64,000 nt of DNA from Rostratula benghalensis. Its lineage: Eukaryota; Chordata; Aves; Charadriiformes; Rostratulidae. The translations under genes were made by a program, and so were the position numbers. Positions 1 through 12,200 of the stretch are shown here, piece after piece (the stretch's first letter is position 1; each line of letters opens with the position of its first letter). The stretch is taken from contig VXAI01000117.1 of NCBI GenBank assembly GCA_013399305.1, positions 361,100 through 425,099 on the forward strand, given 5' to 3'. The notes beneath the pieces are model-generated. The model was not told where the DNA came from. It saw only the letters and a list, made by a program, of their open reading frames with translations, and ran no database searches.

Positions 1-229
1 CCTTTTCTCCTCCGTAGGCTGCCGGCCGGCAAACTAATTCCCGCTCCCCTTGTAGTTGTTAGGCACTCGTTTACGTTTGAGCGGAGCCTTTCCGAGGGGC
101 GAGAAAACGAGTTTTTATTAGGGAAGATGGTTGGTGGGTTTAGGGTGAGTCCAGCACCCAGGTCGTCTTGTCCCGCAGGCAGAGCCGGAGTTGGGCTGTT
201 TTGAAGGGGAAGGAGTTTGGGGAAGGGCA
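1..229. other. Non-coding flank of the CpG-rich region
   Basis: Mixed-composition sequence with some CpG (gccggccgg near base 20, ccgagg near 90), grading into the island that starts around 230. No convincing exon, splice pair or repeat was seen. The island may extend beyond the left edge of the window. Confidence 0.4.
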
Positions 230-1350
230 GAGTGGGTCTCTTCCCCCTGCACCCCTAAATGATGACTTGGCCGGTCCGGTAACCGGACGGGAGAAGGGCG
301 GCCGCAGTCCTGCCAGCGAGGAGCAGCTCCGGCGGGAGGCCAGGAGGACCGGGTTCCCGAGGGCCGCGGCCCTTGCCCGGATACCCGACGGCCGCGCCTG
401 ACGCCCTGCCCGGCCTGGGGGGGCGCCGGCTTTCCCCGAGGGCACGGCCCAGGCCCAGGTCTTCTCTTCCCACTGCGGCTGTCAGCCGGCAGCCTGCCCA
501 GACCGCGGGCCCTTCTCCCTCGCTCTCTCCCGCCGGCCCTGCCCGAGCTCCTCCCGCCGTACTGAGCCCGGTTTCCACCGGCCGTAACCGCTGAGCCCGG
601 ACCCAGCGCGCCCGCATGCACCGGAGGGCTGGCAGCCACCACAGGAACCTTTGCGATTTAAATTTATTTTATTAGCACCGGAAAACACCCGCTCCTCCCC
701 TCCCGCCTCCCTCCCTGCCCAGGCGTTTCCCAGGCGGACAGTTCGCAGGGTCGGTAGGGCACAGCCCCGGGACGCCTCCCTCGTTGTCCGCTCCTGCAGC
801 CGCTGTGACGGCCGGCACGGTGGCGAGGTGGCCGGGGAGCAGGGAGCGGGCTTGTCCTAGCCCCGGTAGAGCCCACAGCGGGATCGGGTCCCCCCCCACG
901 CCTCCCCGACGGCCGCGGCGGGCCGCCTCCTGGCGCACCCCTCGGGGCGCCTGCAGCTCCGACCGGGCTCCTCCGGGGTCGGTCGGCGCCGTGTCGGTGT
1001 AGATGGTTGTTCGAGGCGGGGGGCAGGGGAATGGGGCGGCGGGGCAGGGCAGTCCCGACCTCGGAGCCCTTTCGCTCCACGCCGCCCCCAATCCGCCAAG
1101 GGTTTTCTCGCCCCTAAAGCGACTGTAAAATTTAAATATTGATTAAAAACAAACAAACAAACAAACAAAAGGAGAAGGGGAAGGGGAGGATGACTGGCCC
1201 CGCTCGACTGCGCCTGCCGCGGTCCCGGCGCATGGGCTCGGGACACCGGGCGAGCTCGGCCCCTTGCCGGCCACCGGCGGCACCGGCCGGGTTTGGGCCA
1301 CTTCTGCCGGGGCACCGGAACAAAACCCGGAGGGGGGGCTGTTCCGGGGA
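230..1350. promoter_or_regulatory. CpG-island-like block 1 (candidate promoter region)
   Basis: About 1.1 kb of very GC-rich, CpG-dense DNA (many CCGG, GCGC and CGGC motifs) in a window that is otherwise AT-rich. The long open frames inside it run on several frames and both strands at once, as expected from lack of A/T stop codons, so I do not call any as genes. It lies 17 kb upstream of the first recognisable RFX4 exon and would suit a promoter or first-exon region for an RFX4 isoform or a divergent transcript. Direction and start site cannot be fixed from sequence. It is interrupted by an AT-rich (CAAA)n tract at 1145-1170. Confidence 0.65.
1145..1170. repeat. (CAAA)n microsatellite
   Basis: Five CAAA units directly visible inside CpG-rich block 1. 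Simple sequence; it marks no gene. Confidence 0.9.
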
Positions 1351-1959
1351 ACAAGTGCTCGGCGGGGAAGGAATCGTTGTGTTGGGTTTCGAACGTGTGC
1401 AGGAGTTACTGAGGTGTAAAAGAAAGTTGTCCTTCCGTCCAGCGGCACTGCCGACACGGAGTTGAGGGCACTGCTGACAACTTCTCGTTGTCGACAATAA
1501 CGGGTCTTTAGGGAAAGAAAAAAAATGAAACCAAATCAAAAAAAGCCCCGCGTTTTCTATCCCTGCACTCCAAATTGTCGATCCTCGGGCTGAGCCTCCG
1601 TACTATTTGTTCCTTAAATTCAGTACGGTTATAATAAATGGCAGCATGATTGATTAAGATAATATTAATCAGAAAACACTTTAGTCTTGCTAAACAGATG
1701 GCAAGAAAAGTGGAGCTTTACAGTTGTCTCATTCAGACACCTTAACCTCCCTTTCAGAGAACTTAATCCAATTAGCTTTTCTCCTGAGTTTCAGTTGTTA
1801 TGTAAAGATCCTTTTGCATTGTGGTGAAATATGGCTTCATTGAAGAAAATCAGTCATGTTTTAATTTCTCCTTAACAGTTTTTCCCTAAAGCAGCGGGAT
1901 AAAAAAACCCCCAAAAACCTAAATCACCCAGGGCTCCGATTTTAAGGCAGGGGAATAGT
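1351..1959. promoter_or_regulatory. AT-rich spacer between CpG blocks, candidate enhancer
   Basis: A sharp drop in GC between two CpG-rich blocks. The part at about 1610-1900 is dense in TAAT/ATTA homeodomain-core words (attgattaag, aatattaatcag, ccaattagc) and holds no repeat that I recognise. Such islands next to developmental transcription-factor promoters are often conserved enhancers. That reading is inference; no conservation data are available here. Confidence 0.3.
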
Positions 1960-3115
1960 TTGGTTCCTTCCACTTCCCCCAGCAGTGCCGTGTGCTTCCA
2001 TCGAGTTTAGCTCACGGTCCCCTAACCTGAGCGCTGACCCACGGGGGCTGTCACCAAGCCTGAACCTAAACGGGACACCCCCCTCCAACCCAGCCGCTCC
2101 CCGCCCCACGCAGGGGCCGGGACCGGCGGGGCAGAGGCAGCAGCGCCCGGCCCCGACAGCCCGGCCGGGACACGGCGCGGTGGCACCGGCAGCGCTGGTG
2201 GGAGCCGCCCTCGGGGTTCTCCCGCTGCCCGGCGGGGCCCGGCCCGCGGCCTGGGAGCGGGGCACCCACCCGAGGCGGGCACTGGCTCATGTCGGATGGT
2301 TTAGGGCATCTTTCCCCCCACCTTTTCGCCGCCGCCGTTGTTAACTCCGTGAGGCGCCCTTCCCGCCTCCAGGCGTAGGTTTCTAAAGCACGTAATTCCC
2401 CTGAGCCGGGCAGGCAGCCGGTGAGCAACCGAGCCACCCGAAGAAGTTTGAAGCCCCCGCCGGGGGGGCTCGCCTGCCCGCCCTTTCGCTGTGGGGCATA
2501 AAAAGAGTCGCCCCGGGGGAGGGTGTGTGTGTGTCTGTGTGTGTCTGTGTGTCTGTGTGCGCCCCCCGACACCTCTGTTCCTGCCAGGGGGGCCGGAGAC
2601 GGCTGCACCGGGACCCTATCGCCGCTCCCGGCAGAGGCCAGCGGGGCCCAAGGGATGGCGGTGGCGGGGTGGGTGCTGGGGACCGGCCGGGCCAACACCC
2701 GAGGAACCCCCGGAGGCGGTTGAGGCGGGGCGGGGGGAGATTTTGCGGGAGATCCCGAGTATTAATAACAGCCGCAGCCCCCCCTAGTGACACCGGCACG
2801 GTGAGCTCCAGGCGCTGCCGTCGGGGGGTGTACGCCCGTGGGAGGGATGGGGTGGCCGCGGCAGCACCGCGGGCTGGTACCCGGAGAACAGGGAGCGCCC
2901 TCTCCCTGGTGTCCGGCAGCCCCGACGGAGCTCTACCCCCGTGTGCCGCCCAGCCGGGGAGCTGCGTGCCGGGGCCCGGGAAGGCGTGGGTTTCCCGGGG
3001 GGGGGCTGCCACCCTCCCCGTCCCCGCCGCAGCCCTGGGAAAGCTCCCCGCCACATCGCTTCGGGGAGTGGGAGCCGAAGGAGACGGAGGCGCTTTCTTG
3101 GAGTGCAACTTTAGT
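1960..3115. promoter_or_regulatory. CpG-island-like block 2 (candidate promoter region)
   Basis: A second block of about 1.15 kb rich in GC and CpG, with G-runs and C-runs (for example near 2996-3010 and 2085-2110) and a (TG)n tract at 2523-2559. Open frames overlap on both strands and look like composition artefacts. It ends abruptly near 3115 at actcaataaatatcc. With block 1 it gives a 3-kb bipartite island, common at developmental regulators. Confidence 0.65.
2523..2559. repeat. (TG)n / (TGTC)n microsatellite
   Basis: An interrupted TG repeat with TC interruptions, directly visible. It produces spurious Cys/Val open frames. Confidence 0.9.
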
Positions 3116-3235
3116 GCGTGACTCAATAAATATCCCTCGTTATTTCAATGTTGGAGCCAGGCACAAACTCTGCTGGTTTCAAAGGGCTGGATGGATGAGA
3201 TCCTTGGGACGTGAAGCTGAGACTTAGGAGCGGAT

Positions 3236-3300
3236 CCAAACCCCATTAAAATCAGTAGAAAGCCTTTCAGTGCTGTCAAGGACGTTGGGATTAGGCCCTT
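3236..3300. repeat. Possible ancient amniote interspersed repeat fragment
   Basis: The text ccccattaaaatcagtagaa followed about 30 bases later by gggattaggccctt resembles the recurrent sauropsid motif with cccattgaaatcaatggga and a downstream ggatcaggccc. It is degenerate. Family name not assigned. Confidence 0.3.
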
Positions 3301-5602
3301 AAAGCAGTTTGTTGTGTGAACCACGGAAAGCGGGTTCCAGTGCCTGAGAGGAACCCGTTGTGGTGGTGGCCAGATTGTGGTCTATATTCTTACTAATGTA
3401 TGAGTGTTGTGGCAGTGGTGGGTGACCTTTTCTATGAGCTTGCCATTTTAAAAAAGGATCTAGCATATAGGCGATGATTGAAGAGAATTAATGGCTTTTG
3501 TATCCCAGTTCACTTAATGAAATGACTAATATTGATTAATACATACATGAATGCTAGTTGGGAAAACAGTTGTGACATTTCAGAACATATATATAACAGT
3601 GCGATCCCAGGTCTTGATTATTTTTTTGATCCAAACGAGTGGTTGATTTTGTTGCTGCAAACTGTTCGCTTTGCTTATTACAACACAGTTTACTAACAGA
3701 TAAAGAGGAACTTGCTATTTTCCTCACTTTTTTGGAGTACTTTTCATACTCAAGCAAAAATGTGGTTTGCTTTTGTTTCAATAAATAAAAGAAGCTATTT
3801 GCTGTTCTAGGATTTGTGTTTAGAAAAGGCTCTTAGCTGCTGTGCAGTTAAGATGATCCAATGGTTCTTCTGAATCTTATATTCGATATGATACAGACAT
3901 GCAAAAGAAACACCACTGGTCCTTTATATAGTCGAACCCGATGATTTGTCTTATGTAATTATGTGAAAAACAAACAAAAAATATCAGCAAAAATGTTTAA
4001 TTTCCTGCTGACTACAGAGTTCCAGTGGACAATGTTTGCACAGTACGGCCCGATCCTTGGCAGCTCCCTCTGCCTTAAGCAGGAGCAACCTACACGCAAG
4101 TCCCAGCACCGTATCAGCTCTTCATTCCTGAGGGTCTTTGGGTTTTTTTAGGAGTTTGTAAAATCTGTGGGGATTTTTCTAGAGGTTTGTAAATTGATCA
4201 AAATTACCTTGAACGTAGAAGTCAATCTTCTGAGTCAGAGAAATTAATTGTCTTATGATTTATTTGTCTGCTAACACATTTATTCTAAAATACTTAGGGA
4301 GGGGGAATGGCGTTACTTTTCACTGCTCTGCAACGTTATTTACCTGCAATAAGGCAAAACTCTTTAAAGGGATATAAGGAAAAAAGAACTAAAAATAGTT
4401 TCTTGCATAAGGACGGCCAGACAACTGCAGGAAACTATTTCATTTATTTAAGTTACTGTTTAGAGTTTACAGTCCTCAAGATTTTATTTAGGTAAAATCA
4501 TAATTGAAGAAGGGACCCTGGATTCAGACAGGTTCAACTTTGTCTGTGAGACTGTAAAGAAACCTGTAGCCTCAGTTGGTCTGTCGCCAGTGCACCTTTA
4601 CGGTAGCAAAAGATCTTCTTGAAATTAGAAGAGATAATTTTGTTCTAAGATATACATAATGGGCTGTCCCACAGAAAGTCACTGGCACAGTAATCAGGGT
4701 CATTGGCTTGGCTGCTCTTAGAAAATAAGGCTGTTTTTCTGCTGCTGGTGCAGTGAGTGGGCAGGCAAGGAAAAGAGTGTAGCAGTAAAAGCTGCAGCAT
4801 CTCTAAACACCTTTGCATTTTTCTAGCTTAATTTGCGGGTGGTTGGTTCACAAGTTAGGACAGCCATAAAGAGGAGCCTCCCCTGGGATACTATTTCTAT
4901 ACATAGAATTTCACCATACCAAAATAAAGGTGAAATCGTAGGATTACTGAAAAACGCGCAGTGATGAAACGTTAGCACCTCTTCAGATGAAGACTTTTGA
5001 AGAGGTGGCCTTAAATACAGCTGGGGCTTGATGGTTCGTGACAATTGCTTTAGAGCAGCAGTGGGCTGTCATGTAACTAATACAAATATAAGGTCAGTCC
5101 TTTGGGGATACTTGATGTGACATTTGAGTCCAAATAATTAGCTCACAATTCCGTGAGCACTGAGGTTTGTGAATTTTCCGAGTTCACCCACTTGTCTGTT
5201 TCCCTGCATCTGTGCTGGATTTTCTATTTGTTTCATTGTGTCTGAAAATGAATAACCCGTATGATCCGACCCTGCTGGAGCCCAGTGCCCCGGCGGCCGA
5301 GGGGATTTGATTGCTAACATTCTAGTTAGGAAGATGGATAGCATAAAGGATATTTGATGGCTGAGCGATCCTATAGATAACAAGAGTAGGAAGGAAGAGT
5401 ACGTGGTGATGATTAAGCCAGTGGAGGTCTGTGTAGGTTTCTTTGAATATGTCTGTACTAAAAACACGTTTGCACATGTCTTTTAGGTGCTATAGATTTG
5501 TATACATGTGTCGGAGGCTTTCTGTGAGTATTTAAAAGTGTAACAGAATTTGCTATTAGAGGTGGATCCCTACCCTGCTCCACAAGGGAGACACCTGTTG
5601 AA

Positions 5603-5619
5603 GTGTGTGTGTGTGTGTG
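5603..5619. repeat. (GT)n microsatellite
   Basis: Directly visible short dinucleotide run. Confidence 0.85.
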
Positions 5620-6922
5620 GCCTGGAGAGGGCAGGTGCCCAAAGTTAGCTCATAATGATCTCTCCCAACGGCTGGGAATGTGTAATAACTTAATTGCAGC
5701 TATTTTACATGCATAACCAGACATCCTGGCCTGTCTTCTTTCTCGTTTAGTTTCTCCTGGGAGATTTGCAGCAAGAGCAACTGATGGGCTATAAAATACT
5801 GGCCAGTGTTAGAAATGGTGCCTTGAGTCAGCGGCAGAGTCTTTCTGTGGGAGTTGCAGTTTCTGGATATAAATAAGCATTGGGGTAAATGTTTTTGGCT
5901 ATTCTTCCCTTTCTGATAAATTTGAAATCAGGAAAAGTGGAGAAGGTTAAATAGAGACTTGTATCTCACTGTAAGGAAGGAAAAGCTCATTTGCTGATTA
6001 AATTGCCTCAAGACTAAAGTGTAGGGCTCAGTGCTGCCCCATTTCCTTCACTACAGCCACAGTTAAGCACTTTGTTTTCTTTTATTGGTAAGTGAACTTA
6101 ATTTCTCTATGATGGAATTTGTTAGAGGAACTACAGAGTTGATTCAAAGCTATGAATGATGGGTTGGAAATTAATTAGTAGCTTATCTTGACCATTTTTA
6201 TGTGGGATCCCAAATATGATGGTAATGGTAAACAGTAAGACTTAGACAGCTGGAATATTCTCTGAATGAGTGAGTCCCTGAAACTCACAGCCCTGGGAAT
6301 TCAAGGCATTAATCTCAGGGCAGCAGGTTGAGGATGTATGCTGGCATTTCATTGGTTTTCTAAGCTTGCTGAAGTCTTAAAAAACACAAAGTTATCTTCT
6401 CTAGGGGTTTTGACTTGCTTGCTGAGATTATTTCTAGAAAAAAAAGATTTGCCTGGAAGTAAGGACTACAAGTTTTGAGTGTTAGATTTATTTATTTTTT
6501 TATAAGAACACTGTCCATAGAAATAGAACTCTTTGTTGTTGTTTACCTCTTTCTTCTCTTTTTAAACTTTTGCTCCTTTGAATAATACTATCAGACTATC
6601 GTGTTTCCTTCAGTGTAGCCATTTTTACTCATTTGGTGACTTGGAGCAAGACTTGTGGATACACGCACTAACATGGATAGAACTTGTATGAAAAATGTCT
6701 TTGCATGCAAATATAAGCTTGCTGATGAGACCTCCAAGTCAACAAACCAAGCATCAGCTTTCTGTTCTTGTATAGATCTGTAAATTGGGATCTGGCTTGT
6801 GCTAAGCTTGTAGAGCAATGAAACACAGAAATGCAGTGGCAACGGGAATTTAAAAGTAGTGAAAAAAGCCAAATGTAGGGGTAAATACAGATACCACTAA
6901 ATGCAGTGATAGAAGGGTTAAC

Positions 6923-6938
6923 TTTTTTTTTTTTTTTT
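6923..6938. repeat. Poly-T tract
   Basis: Sixteen T followed by a C run. It could be the relic tail of a retroposon on the minus strand, but no body was recognised beside it. Confidence 0.8.
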
Positions 6939-8439
6939 CCCCCTAGAGTGCTATTAATTGCTAAACTATATCAGAAGTGCTAAAACTACTTTGGCTCAGC
7001 TGAGGAAGGGCAGCATGGAGGGGGAGTCTAATTCCTAAGTGGGATCTCATGAACAGTCGTCCAGAGCTGGGCTCTCTTGTGAGGACAGCAATGCATACCT
7101 AATTTGAAAGGCCCCGCGACCCGTGACACTTTTCAGCACCCTGTAACCAAGCTGCAACCTGCTGCAAAAAGATCAAAAACTTCTGTGTGTCAGAGGCTGA
7201 GCAGGAAGGGCTGTATGTTTGACTAATATTTTAGGATCTTGCAGAAACAGGCCATTTGTTGAATAAAATATGTGGATGGTCATAGGAAGTAGACTTAATC
7301 CTAACCTTCAAAGGAGAAAAAAAAAATCCTCAACAACCTGACTTGTGTGGTTCCCACCTTATCTGACATTCAGTTTAACCATGTGGCAGGATGTCCTAAT
7401 TAAACACACGAGTATTCAATACTGTTAGTTTCTGCAGCATGGCTTGTGAGTACCCTGCTGTTGCCATCTCCAATGCTCAGAGGAAAGAAAAATCCTTCCT
7501 GTCCCTCTACCACCTACAAAACTTAATCAAGGTGGGGAAAAAAAAATTCCTGGCTGGTCCTTAAGGTGACAGTGACTCAACAGACACTGTAAGAAAGCAT
7601 GGTGCAAGCAAATGTGGAAGTGGAGTCCTGCTCCACAAGTGCTATGTGTCAGGGTACAGCAGTAGCATGGTGTTCTGTGATGAGAGATGCCTGCTCCTGC
7701 CATGGGTGTTCCCCAGGTCTGTGGGCTCATGTTGTAGCTGGAGGGAAGGGGCTTCTTTGCAGAGCCTCAGCACAGCCCTTTGGCTCTGAATCTCTCTATA
7801 TCGGACCTGGCTGAGCAGCGGGTCAAAGATCTGCTGGCCAATGTGCTCAGCATCCCAGGATCGGCAGGAGAGGAGCCGTACCTGGTGCTTCCTGTGAGAT
7901 GGAGATCCAGGGTGTGCTCGGTGTGACACTGTAGTGTACTAACTCAGGCGTGTACAGCTTAAGAGGCCTTTGAGGTCCATGGCAGAACGAGACAGCTGCC
8001 GGGCAAGACTTACTCCATTCCTTGTGCAGTTTGAGAGCTGGAGCACTCAGTTTCTTTCCTGTCAAGCAGGGGCAATAACATGTCCCACTGGTCAGATTGA
8101 CTGACTCACACAGATTTCCCAATGTTGGAGCTCACATTCCTCTCTTAAACACAGAGTCACAGGGACAATACTGGTGCGGGGGCCCCTCTAATGCAAACAT
8201 TTTTTTAAAAAATGAGTTGTGGTAGGGGTAGCAAATGGCCTCCATTGTAACGAGGTGGGGAGAACTGTGGAAGACTGCATTTACAGAGCGGTTTAATCAC
8301 ATGGATGGAGCAGCGTGTTCACCTCTCCTCCTTGCTGGGTCATTTCCACTTTGAGCTCTGCAAACAGACCATCTATTGAGCAGTTAGTATTCAGTGCTGA
8401 ATATTCAATACTAGACTCTTGTTTTGGTGAGTCTTAGGC

Positions 8440-8458
8440 AAAAAAAAAAAAAAAAAAA
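8440..8458. repeat. Poly-A tract
   Basis: Nineteen consecutive A. No retroposon body was recognised upstream. Confidence 0.85.
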
Positions 8459-9208
8459 GGGAGGAAAGAAGACTTCTCTTTTTTCTCATGTTCCCTCCCT
8501 GAGTTTGCTTTGCATATTGTTTAGAGGAGACTGGAGGCTTCTCAGAAAAGCCAGGCTCCTAGTTTCAAAAGCACTGGTCTACTTTCATAGTACTTTTTAA
8601 GGAGAGGGAAGAGACAGCATGGAAGGGAGTAAATTCATACAAGGTTTATGAATCTGCACTTCCAGACTGAGTGAAGACTTTCCAACAAGCACATTGAAGC
8701 TGTCAACTTAACATTGTGAAATACTTGCTCTGCATACACAGACTAGTTCTGATAGGTAACAATCTTTGTGCAAGCATGTTATGATCATTTATTAATGTCT
8801 TCTCTGCTAGTTTTGGTATGCAGATATTCTCTGGGTGCTTGGTAAGAGCTGAGATAAATTTGTTTCTGTCTAGTTAGTGCCATATTTGCTCACAAAAATG
8901 GTTGTAATGTCATGCCAGCATCCTGCGACAGTAGTGAGCAACTGCTATGTTTGGAATACAAGTCCATAAAGTGAGGAAAAGTGGCCACCATTTCAATAAA
9001 TACAGTATCTTTTTCCTTTGATTCATGCTCCTCTTCAGTCAAGTCTTTCTTACTGCTGTGATTACGTCCTGACACCTGAGTTTTCTTGCACATCTGTTCT
9101 GCCTGCCTTTTTTTCTTGTTCTTTCAGTCTGCCTGCCTGGATGCTGTTTCTTATGAAAAATATTTCCTGTAGCCCCAATCCTTTAGGAGATGACCTCTTT
9201 TCTTGATT

Positions 9209-9230
9209 AAAAAATAAAATAAAATAAAAA
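9209..9230. repeat. (AAAAT)n microsatellite
   Basis: Pentanucleotide run aaaataaaataaaataaaa, directly visible. Confidence 0.85.
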
Positions 9231-12200
9231 TCTCCTCTCTATAGTTACTATTTCCTCCTATATCTTCTTTTTGACCTTACCTTTTTCTTTGCCATTCCAT
9301 CTTTTGTTTCCTTTTTTCTCCTTTTTCATGTCCTTTCCAACAACCAGATTTCTCTCTCTTATTTCGCCTCCCTGAGCCCCAAATTCAGTGTTTCCTGCAT
9401 CTCCCACCCGTCTCACATCTTTTTGTTTTGTCATCTTTGTGGGCCCATCTTACCGATGTACTGACATTTCTTTGCCAAATTGGCTCGTCCACTGCATTCA
9501 TTGGCTCCTGAGGCAGAGGGAGGCATTTTGTGCATTTGATGCAAATCTTGCTTCTTGTTGAGCCACAGACTTCCTGCTCAGCCAAATGACTCCAGCCTTG
9601 TGCACTGATGAAGCAGAGCTGAACTGAGGGGTTGAGAACTTTGTGTCTTCTCATGCACACTGGCAGCAGTCAGGAGTGTTTGACCCAGGAGCTAGTGATT
9701 GGAGTCTGCTGAAGGGTAGGAGTATAAGAGATGTTCTGGTAGGTACCCAGAAGTGAAGGCTCTCCTCTTATCATCTCTCTGGTGTGTCTCACATTAATTA
9801 AAAATAAGTTAATGAAATCTGGGGCAGAAAGGCCATCAAGAGGTTGTCCTTTATGATGAGAAGCATGAGGGTATGCTTTGCTGTATGCAGAGTTGGTGCC
9901 TGGAAAGCATGACTTATGTGTGATTATCCTTATGGAAAGATTGGCTGCATGTTGTACACCAGGTGGGGTCCTCTGTTAAATGAGAAATGGCCTTGATATG
10001 GCAAACCCCAAAAGGCTATTTATGGCTCTGGTGAAACTTACTTTTCAAAATAAAGTGATAGGTAGCATCTGTGTGTTACTGGGAGAGTGAATTGTCTACT
10101 CCCAATTAACACACATACTGAGTTAGAAATGTGGTAGAAACATGATACGTGGTTCAAGAGAAGGGAATAGGACTTTGAAGTCCTGCCTGATCAATATGCA
10201 GAAGAATCTTATATTCTAGGGTTCCTGACTGTGCTTGACCTACATCTGGGATGCAGCTTCTTAATGAGGAGTATTGTTGACAGAGTGCTTAAATGAAACT
10301 GTCACATTTAGATGAACTTCTGCATAGTACACAGAGTAACAAGAAAACAACACCTCATAAATTCCAGTTTTTCTACCCATGTATTTTAGGTGAGTTATAA
10401 GACAATGAACCTTGATGCTTTTTGCTATATCAATTTGAACACAGCATGCAAAATTTTTAATATACCTTAGCCAACAGCTTAACAGAAAATCAGTACTAGG
10501 AGCAAACACTTGGCTAAACAAAATGAAAGAACTCTCACAGATTCAATTCCTATCAACACCTATCATGGTGAATTTCACAATGCTTCACCAGAATCACAAG
10601 TCAAAGAAAGAGGACAAAAACATTCCTGCCAACATCTAGTAGGTGCCCTGGACCAATGTCCATTAACCCTGAAATAGTTCCAAAAGAACAGTGTGCCAAG
10701 AAAAGAGAACAAAAGGAAGGACTGCAACAAGAGTGCCTGACATTTTGCCTTGTTGGAAATGAAATAAAAAGTTAGATTAGCAAACAAAGCACCAAGGTAT
10801 CTGGCAGCTTGTCAGGGTAGCGGCTCTACCATCTGCATCAAGGCCATGTGTCACCACCATCCCTGAGGAGCAGGTCTCTTGGAAGAACAGAAGATGGCTA
10901 TGCAGGACAGAAGAGGACACTGGCATGATTTCCTGTGGAGCTTGAAGATGTTCCTGGCAGCTCGTGAGCATTAACTGAAGGATGCCAGCCAAGGCAGTGA
11001 GGAGCAAAACCAGGATCTGTGTGGCAGGTCCACCTCAATGGTCAAAGAGGAGCTGTTATGTGAACGAGGACATGAACTCCATGTGTTGGAGTAATCAGAG
11101 GGAAGAGCAGCTGGACAATGGCCCTCATATGGTCTCACAAACCTTTCATTTGACAATGGAGGAAAGGGAGATTACATCACATGTGAAAGCCTGAATCTTA
11201 GAAAATCCCCATTTGTGTGATTAGCTGTCCTTAATAGCTTGTTCTGCTTCATTTTAGTTGATTTTGGTAATCTTAATGCCCTCCGTGGGAGCTGGTGGCT
11301 GCCAAGCCTTATCATGTTACAGGCACACAGCAGTTCAAAGCATTGTGCAGAGGCCAGGTCTTGGTTTTACAGTGGGTGGAGGTTTTAAAGAAAGGGTGAT
11401 TTTTGTTTGCTTTCTTCTTGGGTGGCAGATGTACCTATAACCAGCAGTGCTGTCCTGCAAGGTGTGTGAGAGGTTCAGAACGTGAATCCTCTGCTTCTAG
11501 TCAGAGCAGATGTGATGTGCTGTGCGTACTAGAGCAGGCTTTTAGTAGTTTGAGGATCTGACTTCAGTTTTATTTCCTAATCGTTACTCCTGACAGAAAG
11601 GGATAGTCTCTTTTGCCTTTAAGGGACTGCTTTAAACTAGTCATCTGTCTTCTAAGTTGATAAGACTAAATGAACCCAGACATTGAACTGTTGTAAGGCG
11701 CAGTTTTAACTTGCACCAGAGAACATATTAGATGTACTGTCTCATTTTTTTATTTACTTTCATTCATATGGCAGAGAGAAATGAGGTTTGTAGCACACTA
11801 GCAGATAGTAAAAAAACACAGGCTGTTCAGACATTATGAGTTTAGTATCTGTAGAGGTTAGAATTTCTCTGTCCACAGCAGTGGTGCCACACAGACAGCG
11901 TGAACAGAGGGTTTGATGGTGGTGACATGTCTCAGACCATGTTCAGCAAGATAAGCTCTGCAGACAAAAGCCTCACTGGGTGATGCAGACCTTGGCATTT
12001 ATTCTGAGGCGGACAACAGAAGCTGTTAGGGTAGCAGTGGTTTTCCTTGAAAAAGAAAAGCTATATAATTTCATCCCGTTGAAGCCACTGAAAATTTTTG
12101 TGATAAATATCCTATCTGGTTAGTACCATGGGCTAGCAAACTAGAAACATGAGATTCCATTACCTCTGGTCAGCCTCCTGAGCTTTCAAAGTACTGCTTT

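Noticed and set aside
616..660. ATGCACCGG start considered as the RFX4 initiator exon
   Set aside because: After Met-His the predicted residues do not resemble any known RFX4 N-terminus, and no donor in the needed phase follows.
2781..2806. cacg/gtgagc donor considered as the end of an RFX4 first exon
   Set aside because: In the phase required by the 18340 exon an in-frame TGA lies a few codons upstream with no ATG between.
118..3126. Many long open frames on both strands (up to about 247 codons) in the GC-rich first 3 kb
   Set aside because: They overlap each other on several frames and both strands, are Pro/Arg/Gly/Ala-rich, contain translated (TG)n sequence and match no family. They are explained by scarcity of A/T-containing stop codons in CpG-rich DNA.
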